This document shows positions 59,203 to 64,000 of a stretch of 64,000 nt of DNA, one piece after another (the first letter of the stretch is position 1; each line of letters opens with the position of its first letter). A program made the position numbers and the translations under genes. The notes beneath the pieces were generated by a model. It was not told the origin of the DNA. It saw only the letters and a program-made list of their open reading frames with translations, and made no database searches. This DNA comes from Actinokineospora diospyrosa (GTDB taxonomy: Bacteria > Actinomycetota > Actinomycetes > Mycobacteriales > Pseudonocardiaceae), in contig NZ_JAMTCO010000001.1 in assembly GCF_024171925.1 (NCBI RefSeq), positions 62,001 through 126,000 of the forward strand, given 5' to 3'.

Positions 59203-62200
59203 ATGTCCGTGCTGGCACGACTCAGCCTGGGCAACCGCGGCCTGGTGGGCTTGCTCAGCCTGCTCATCATCGGCTTCGGCGCCATCGCGCTACCGTCGCT
59301 CAAGCAACAACTCCTGCCGTCCATCCAGCTGCCCGCCGCGGTGGTGCTCGCGCCGTACCCGGGCGCGTCGCCGGACGTGGTCGACAGCCAGGTGGCCGAG
59401 CCGATATCCGCTGGGGCCAGGGGCATCGCCGGGGTGGAGAAGATCACCACCCAGTCCGCGGAGAGCTCGACGACCATCCAGGTCCAGTTCGTCTACGGCA
59501 CCGACATGAACGCCGCCGTGGGCCAGCTGCAGCAGTCGGTCAACCGGCTGCGCGCGCAGCTGCCGCAAGGCGTCGAGCCGACCGTGTTGCTGGGCAGCAC
59601 CGACGACTTCCCGGTCGTGATGCTGGCGGCGACCACCGGTGACGACGAGGTGGCCGCGGCCAAGCGGTTGCGGTCGGAGGTTGTGCCCGCCCTGGAGGGG
59701 ATCCAGGGTGTGCGCCAGGCCACCGTCAGCGGAGCCCGCACCCAGCAGGTCGTCGTGCGGGTGGACTACGCCAAGCTCGGCGCGGCGGGCGTCGACCCGG
59801 CCGCGCTGGCCGCGGTGCTGTCCTCGGCTGGCGCGACCGTCCCGGCGGGCACCATCACCGAGTCCGACAAGACGCTGACCGTGCAGACCGGCGGCCCGCT
59901 GAGCGGTGTGGACGACCTGCGCGCGCTCCAGCTGCCCGCACCCGGGAAACCGGTCACCCTCGGCGAGGTCGCGACTGTCGAGTCAGGACTCGCCCCGCCC
60001 ACCGTGATCACCCGCACCGACGGCAAGCCGACCCTGGGCGTCGTGGTCACCATGACCCGCGACGGCAACGCCGTCGAGATCTCCAAGGCGGTCAACGACA
60101 AGCTCGCCGACCTCGAGCGCTCCGCGCAGACCGACCTCACCGTCGTCTTCTCCCAGGGGCCCGAGGTCGAGAAGGCCATCAGCGGCCTGACCACCGAGGG
60201 CATGCTCGGCCTCGCCTTCGCGGTCCTGGTGATCCTGCTGTTCCTGCTCTCCATCCGCTCCACCGTCGTCACCGCGGTGTCCATCCCGCTATCGGTCCTG
60301 GTGGCGCTACTGGTGATGTGGACAGGCGACCTATCGCTGAACATGCTCACCCTTGGCGCGCTGACGATCGCGATCGGCCGGGTGGTGGACGACTCGATTG
60401 TCGTTCTGGAGAACATCAAACGACATCTGGAGTACGGCGAGGAGAAACACCGCGCGATCCTCGATGGCACCAAGGAGGTTGCGGGTGCTGTCACCGCGTC
60501 CACTTTGACCACCGTGGCCGTGTTCGCGCCGATCGCGTTCGTCGGCGGTATCGCTGGCGAGTTGTTCGGGCCGTTCTCGCTAACTGTCACAGTTGCGCTT
60601 ATCGCGTCGCTCTTGGTGTCACTGACGGTCGTTCCGGTTCTGGCGTACTGGTTCCTCAAGCGCCCGCCGGTTGCCGTTGACCCTGCCGCCGCTGAGCGTG
60701 CACTGCAGGAGGCGTTGGACAAGGAACGTCGTAGCCCGCTGCAGCGCGCTTATGTACCGGTGCTGCGGTTCGCGACCACGCGCCGGTGGGCCACGATCCT
60801 CGTGGCGATCGTCATCTTCGTCCTCACCATGGGGCTGGCGAGCCGCTTGGAGACCAGCTTCATCGATGACAACGGCGGCACGTCGGTTCAACTGAGTCAG
60901 GAGTTGCCTCCCGGCGCCAGCCTTGCCGCTCGCGACGCCGCGGCCAAGAAGCTTGAAAGCGTGCTGGAGACGACCCCGGAGATCGAGGTCTACCAGGTCA
61001 CCGTTGGCACCGACGACCTCTTCGCGGGTTTCGGCGCCAGCAGCGGCGGCAACACCACCGTCTACGCGACCCTCAAGCCGGATGTTGACCGCGCCGCGGT
61101 GCTTAAGGGCATCAAGGACCGCCTTGGCGCCGACGCGGGCAAGCTGGAGACCGGTAGCGACACCGGCTCTGGCACGTCGAGCTCCATCGAGGTCGTCGTC
61201 ACTGCACCGGACGCGGCTGGATTGACCGCCGCGGTTAAGACCGTGCAAGACGCTGTGGCGGGGACGCCGGGTCTTACCGACGTGACCAGCGATCTGGCCC
61301 GCAGCTCACCGCGTGTGGAGATCGCCGTCAACCAGACCGCCGCGGCAGCCAAGGGCTTGAGCACGCAGACGATCACCCAACTCGCCGCCCAGGCGCTGCG
61401 CGGCACCCCGGTCGCCGAACTGCCCATCGGCGACGCCCGCCAGCAGGTCGTGCTGCGCACCGGCACCGCTCCGGCGGACTTGGCCGCGCTCAAGGCGCTG
61501 CCGCTGCCCAGCGCGGCTGGCCCGGTCACCCTGGGCCAGGTCGCCACGGTGAGCACGGTCGACGGCCCGGTGCGGGTCACCCGCACCGACGGCGACCGCA
61601 GCACCACCGTCACCGCCAAGTCGACCTCGTCGGACCTGGGCGCGGTCACCAAGGACATGACCGACCGGCTGGGCAAGCTCCAGCTGACCGGCGGCGCGTC
61701 CTACAAGGTCGGTGGCGTCAGCGCCGACCAGGCCGACACTTTCGCCGACCTGGGGCTGGCCATGCTGGCCGCCATCGCGATCGTCTTCCTGATCATGGTG
61801 GCGACCTTCCGCAGCCTGGTGCAGCCGCTGATCCTGCTGGTGTCCATCCCGTTCGCCGCGACCGGTGCCATCGGCCTGCTGCTGATCACCGGGACCCCGC
61901 TCGGCCTGCCGTCGCTGATCGGCATGCTGATGCTGGTCGGCATCGTGGTCACCAACGCCATCGTGCTCATCGACCTGATCAACCAGTACCGGGCCGACGG
62001 CATGAGCGTGCGCGACGCGGTGATCGAGGGCGGCCGCAGGCGACTGCGCCCGATCCTGATGACCGCAGCGGCCACGATCTTCGCCCTGCTGCCGATGGCG
62101 GCTGGCGTCACCGGGGAGGGCGGGTTCATCGGCAAGCCGCTGGCCCTGGTGGTGATCGGCGGCCTGATCAGCTCCACGCTGCTGACCCTGGTGCTCGTCC

Positions 62201-62307
62201 CGACCCTCTACACGATGGTCGAGAACTTCAAGGAGCGCCGCCGGGCCAAGCGGGCGGCCAAGCACGCCCCCCGCCCAGCGCCCGAACCCGAACTCCAGCA
62301 CGTCTGA
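59203..62307 (+). CDS. Efflux RND transporter permease (AcrB/HAE-like)
   Basis: A 1034-residue RND permease with the classic duplicated plan: TM1 (GLLSLLIIGFGAIALPSL), a large periplasm-like loop, TM2-6, a second loop (about residues 550-840), then TM8-12. TM4 carries the proton-relay acidic pair in IAIGRVVDDSIVVLENIKRH. VVTNAIVLIDLINQYR and RRRLRPILMTAAATIFALLPMA match HAE1/acriflavin-type pumps rather than MmpL. No membrane-fusion or outer-membrane partner is encoded nearby, as usual in Gram-positives. Third-position GC drops sharply between about 60270 and 61350 compared with both ends. Confidence 0.94.
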   Translation: MSVLARLSLGNRGLVGLLSLLIIGFGAIALPSLKQQLLPSIQLPAAVVLAPYPGASPDVVDSQVAEPISAGARGIAGVEKITTQSAESSTTIQVQFVYGTDMNAAVGQLQQSVNRLRAQLPQGVEPTVLLGSTDDFPVVMLAATTGDDEVAAAKRLRSEVVPALEGIQGVRQATVSGARTQQVVVRVDYAKLGAAGVDPAALAAVLSSAGATVPAGTITESDKTLTVQTGGPLSGVDDLRALQLPAPGKPVTLGEVATVESGLAPPTVITRTDGKPTLGVVVTMTRDGNAVEISKAVNDKLADLERSAQTDLTVVFSQGPEVEKAISGLTTEGMLGLAFAVLVILLFLLSIRSTVVTAVSIPLSVLVALLVMWTGDLSLNMLTLGALTIAIGRVVDDSIVVLENIKRHLEYGEEKHRAILDGTKEVAGAVTASTLTTVAVFAPIAFVGGIAGELFGPFSLTVTVALIASLLVSLTVVPVLAYWFLKRPPVAVDPAAAERALQEALDKERRSPLQRAYVPVLRFATTRRWATILVAIVIFVLTMGLASRLETSFIDDNGGTSVQLSQELPPGASLAARDAAAKKLESVLETTPEIEVYQVTVGTDDLFAGFGASSGGNTTVYATLKPDVDRAAVLKGIKDRLGADAGKLETGSDTGSGTSSSIEVVVTAPDAAGLTAAVKTVQDAVAGTPGLTDVTSDLARSSPRVEIAVNQTAAAAKGLSTQTITQLAAQALRGTPVAELPIGDARQQVVLRTGTAPADLAALKALPLPSAAGPVTLGQVATVSTVDGPVRVTRTDGDRSTTVTAKSTSSDLGAVTKDMTDRLGKLQLTGGASYKVGGVSADQADTFADLGLAMLAAIAIVFLIMVATFRSLVQPLILLVSIPFAATGAIGLLLITGTPLGLPSLIGMLMLVGIVVTNAIVLIDLINQYRADGMSVRDAVIEGGRRRLRPILMTAAATIFALLPMAAGVTGEGGFIGKPLALVVIGGLISSTLLTLVLVPTLYTMVENFKERRRAKRAAKHAPRPAPEPELQHV

Positions 62308-62319
62308 CCCGTGGTGCGC

Positions 62320-62351
62320 ACAGGGCCCGCCTCCCCCGAGGCGGGCCCTGT
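62320..62351 (+). terminator. Terminator after the RND gene
   Basis: ACAGGGCCCGCCTC (62320-62333) and its exact reverse complement (62338-62351) make a 14-bp stem with a 4-base loop, 12 bases past the stop codon. Confidence 0.88.
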
Positions 62352-62522
62352 CGCGCGCTCACACTCTCTCGCTGGCCCACAGCCAGCCAACACTCTTCCC
62401 GGCGGCGACCTGTTTGCTGACGCCCTGCTGCCAAGGTGTTGCTGCTAGCGCTCTGCTCGGCGTTGCCCTGCCTGCCAACGTCTTTGCCTGCGGTGTGCTG
62501 CTCGGCTGTGCCTGCTGGCCAG
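62347..62522. repeat. Degenerate 44-bp periodic repeat (about four units)
   Basis: GCCAA or GCCAG recurs at exactly 44-base steps (62386, 62430, 62474, 62518). The units between share further stretches, such as CTGCTCGGC in the last two and CCCTGC-CTGCCAA in the middle two. No credible gene covers it, and 44 is not a multiple of three. The rest of the gap up to 62762 holds no supported gene. Confidence 0.5.
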
Positions 62523-62762
62523 GGCTCTACTTGCCACACCTGCCCGGTGACGCGTGTTACGCGCCGTCCGGCGACCCGAAACCCGCCTCCCACCGGCCGG
62601 AGTCCATGATCAACTCGCGTGGTGGGGCCCGCCCACCCGGGGTCTGGGGTCCCACGTTCGAGCCTAGCCGAACGGGGTGGTTGTCAAGGGGGGTGCGGGC
62701 GGGCTGTGGATGGTGCGGGGGGTTGTGGATGAACCCGGTGGAGGTGCTGGGGCGGGTGCCGG

Positions 62763-63005
62763 TCAGTCCTTCATCGAGTCGTAGATCTTCTTGCAGTCGG
62801 GGCACACCGGTGACCCCGGTTTCGGCGACTTGGTGACCGGGAAGACCTCGCCGCACAGCGCCACGACCATGTTGCCCATGACGGCGCTCTCGACGATCTT
62901 GTTCTTCCGGACGTAGTGGAACATCTTGGGCGTGTCGTCGCCCGTGGTCTCGGTGCCCTCTGGCCGCGTGTCGACGTCCGGCCGAGTCTGCGTTGGTGCG
63001 CTCAC
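62763..63005 (-). CDS. DUF3039 domain protein (small zinc-ribbon-like)
   Basis: An 80-residue actinobacterial protein. After a polar N-terminus of about 25 residues comes KMFHYVRKNKIVESAVMGNMVVALCGEVFPVTKSPKPGSPVCPDCKKIYDSM, which matches DUF3039. His28-region and the cysteines in ALCGE and VCPDC could bind zinc. Function is unknown, although the family is nearly universal in actinobacteria. It starts with GTG at 63005 and is divergent from the SpoOM gene, 81 bases away. Confidence 0.86.
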   Translation of the reverse strand: MSAPTQTRPDVDTRPEGTETTGDDTPKMFHYVRKNKIVESAVMGNMVVALCGEVFPVTKSPKPGSPVCPDCKKIYDSMKD

Positions 63006-63086
63006 CGGTCCATTCTGACACCCGCACCGGCCCGGGCTGACCCGGAAGTGCTGCCGCGGGCGGGTTCGCCCTGGCAGGATGCGCGC

Positions 63087-63866
63087 ATGTTCCAGAAGGT
63101 CCTCGCGGGGTTCGGCGCCGGTGGTGCCAAGGTCGACGCCCAGATCCTCGACCGGGCGGGCCGCCCGGGTGGTGCGTTGCGCGGTGAGGTGCACCTGCTC
63201 GGCGGCAGCGTCGACCAGCAGGTGGAGGCGCTCGGGGTGGCGCTGCTGGCCAGGGTCGACACCCCGGAGGGGCCGCGCGACCTGCCCGTGCAGCAGGTCC
63301 ACCTGGCGGGCCGGGAGCTGGTCCGGGCGGGCAGCCGGGTCACCGTGCCGTTCGAGGTCCGGATGCCGTGGGAGACCCCGATCACCTCGGTGCTCGGCAA
63401 GCACCTGGTCGGCATGGCCGTCGGCCTGCAGACCACCCTCGACCTGGCCGGGTCGGTCGTCGACGCCCAGGACGTCGACGCGGTGGCGATCGAGCCGCTG
63501 CCCGCCCAGCACCGCGTCCTCGACGCCCTCAGCAGGCTCGGCTACACCTTCCGCGCCGCCAACCTCGAACGCGACCGCCTCGACGGCGTCGACCAGCAGC
63601 TCCCCTTCTTCCAGGAGATCACCTTCGACGCCCCCGCGGCCTCGGGCCTCAAGTCGGTCGCGCTGACCTTCCTCGCCGGGCCGCAGGAGCTGCAGGTGGT
63701 GCTGGACGCGGTCAAGCAGGTCCGGGTCGCCAAGGGCGGCGGGCTCGGCGGGCGCACGCAGTCGTTCCTGGGGTCCTTCGTGGTCCGCGACATCAACGCC
63801 CCCTGGGAGCGCCAGCTCGAAGGCTGGCTCCGCCAGGTCGCCGCCCCGCGCGGGATCTTCGACTAA
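63087..63866 (+). CDS. SpoOM (Spo0M) family sporulation-control protein
   Basis: A 259-residue protein of the Spo0M/arrestin-like family. MFQKVLAGFGAGGAKVDAQILDRAGRPGGALRGEVHLLGGSVDQQVEAL opens the first beta-sandwich, and ELVRAGSRVTVPFEVRMPWETPIT and LGYTFRAANLERDRLDG belong to the second. The C-terminal part includes LEGWLRQVAAPRGIFD. In Bacillus, Spo0M influences sporulation and cell shape; the role in actinomycetes is unclear. The ATG at 63087 is at the family start. A strong terminator follows. Confidence 0.9.
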   Translation: MFQKVLAGFGAGGAKVDAQILDRAGRPGGALRGEVHLLGGSVDQQVEALGVALLARVDTPEGPRDLPVQQVHLAGRELVRAGSRVTVPFEVRMPWETPITSVLGKHLVGMAVGLQTTLDLAGSVVDAQDVDAVAIEPLPAQHRVLDALSRLGYTFRAANLERDRLDGVDQQLPFFQEITFDAPAASGLKSVALTFLAGPQELQVVLDAVKQVRVAKGGGLGGRTQSFLGSFVVRDINAPWERQLEGWLRQVAAPRGIFD

Positions 63867-63885
63867 AGACACCGCCAGCGAGCAA

Positions 63886-63914
63886 CAGCCCCCTCACGCG
63901 CTCTGAGGGGGCTG
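63886..63914 (+). terminator. Terminator after the SpoOM gene
   Basis: CAGCCCCCTCA (63886-63896) and TGAGGGGGCTG (63904-63914) form a perfect 11-bp stem with a 7-base loop, 20 bases past the stop codon. Confidence 0.85.
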
Positions 63915-64000
63915 CTAGTCGTGCTCCGCTAGTCGGGTACGCAGGGTGATGATCGCCGCGGGCCTGAAGCGGTGCTACTGGCGGGTTCGATCGGGGCGCG

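Noticed and set aside
62414-62836. Plus-strand cysteine-rich open frame after the RND gene
   Set aside because: It has no ribosome site, runs antisense into DUF3039 and covers the 44-bp repeats; its residues follow the repeat composition rather than a protein family.
63950-64000. tRNA-like GGTTCGATC at the window end
   Set aside because: No cloverleaf or acceptor stem could be built from the preceding 75 bases; it is probably chance or incomplete at the edge.

Overview
This window looks like chromosomal DNA from a high-GC actinomycete, most likely a member of the Pseudonocardiales (Actinokineospora/Saccharothrix-like). The evidence is a strongly GC-rich third codon position, frequent GTG starts, and actinobacterial gene neighbourhoods: dapF-hflX, lexA divergent from a LysM protein, nrdR-nrdJ, sigB near ideR-galE, and the DUF3039, DUF3099, DUF4192 and DUF4139 families. 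No rRNA, tRNA, CRISPR array, insertion sequence or prophage gene was recognised. The content is mostly housekeeping, with a few accessory islands.

Layout. 1-3.5 kb: the 3' end of dapF, an MFS exporter divergent from an ArsR-type regulator across a perfect palindrome, and hflX. 3.6-10 kb: a membrane-anchored secreted protein, the lexA/LysM pair sharing SOS boxes, then nrdR-nrdJ (class II ribonucleotide reductase). 10-14.3 kb: a frameshifted Shedu-type (DUF4263) nuclease gene, a ferritin-like protein, two oxidoreductases and a zinc metallopeptidase. 14.3-21.3 kb (minus): prolyl oligopeptidase, SNF2 helicase, SWIM zinc-finger protein and DUF2293 protein in a row. 21.3-28.5 kb: LLM oxidoreductase, DUF4139, adenosine deaminase-family, secreted X-Pro peptidase and DUF4192 genes. 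28.5-31.3 kb (minus): ideR-galK-galE. 31.4-36.2 kb (plus): sulfurtransferase, AcuC deacetylase and a GNAT/acyl-CoA-synthetase fusion, probably a protein acylation switch. 36.2-38.4 kb: ECF sigma/anti-sigma pair and a DUF1996 lipoprotein. 38.7-42.9 kb: thiolase, carotenoid oxygenase and a double-winged-helix HxlR protein. 43-49 kb: two paralogous lipoproteins, VOC protein, class I fumarase, XRE regulator, sigB and dtd. 49-57.9 kb: two methyltransferases, DUF3099, PfkB kinase, a three-gene ABC exporter, psuG and a DEAD/DEAH helicase. 58-64 kb: YihY-type membrane protein, RND transporter, DUF3039 and SpoOM proteins.

Regulation visible in the DNA includes two SOS boxes, operator-like palindromes before the MFS/ArsR, RND and XRE genes, exact actinobacterial DnaA boxes (a back-to-back pair at 27.3 kb), and about ten strong hairpin terminators. 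Structural oddities are a 19-bp repeat array between the thiolase and carotenoid oxygenase genes, a 15-bp coding repeat at the end of the oxygenase gene, and a degenerate 44-bp periodic repeat after the RND gene. I found no clearly undescribed multi-gene system. The best candidates for a second look are the broken Shedu gene, the SNF2-SWIM-DUF2293 cluster and the psuG/PfkB pair split by an ABC operon.
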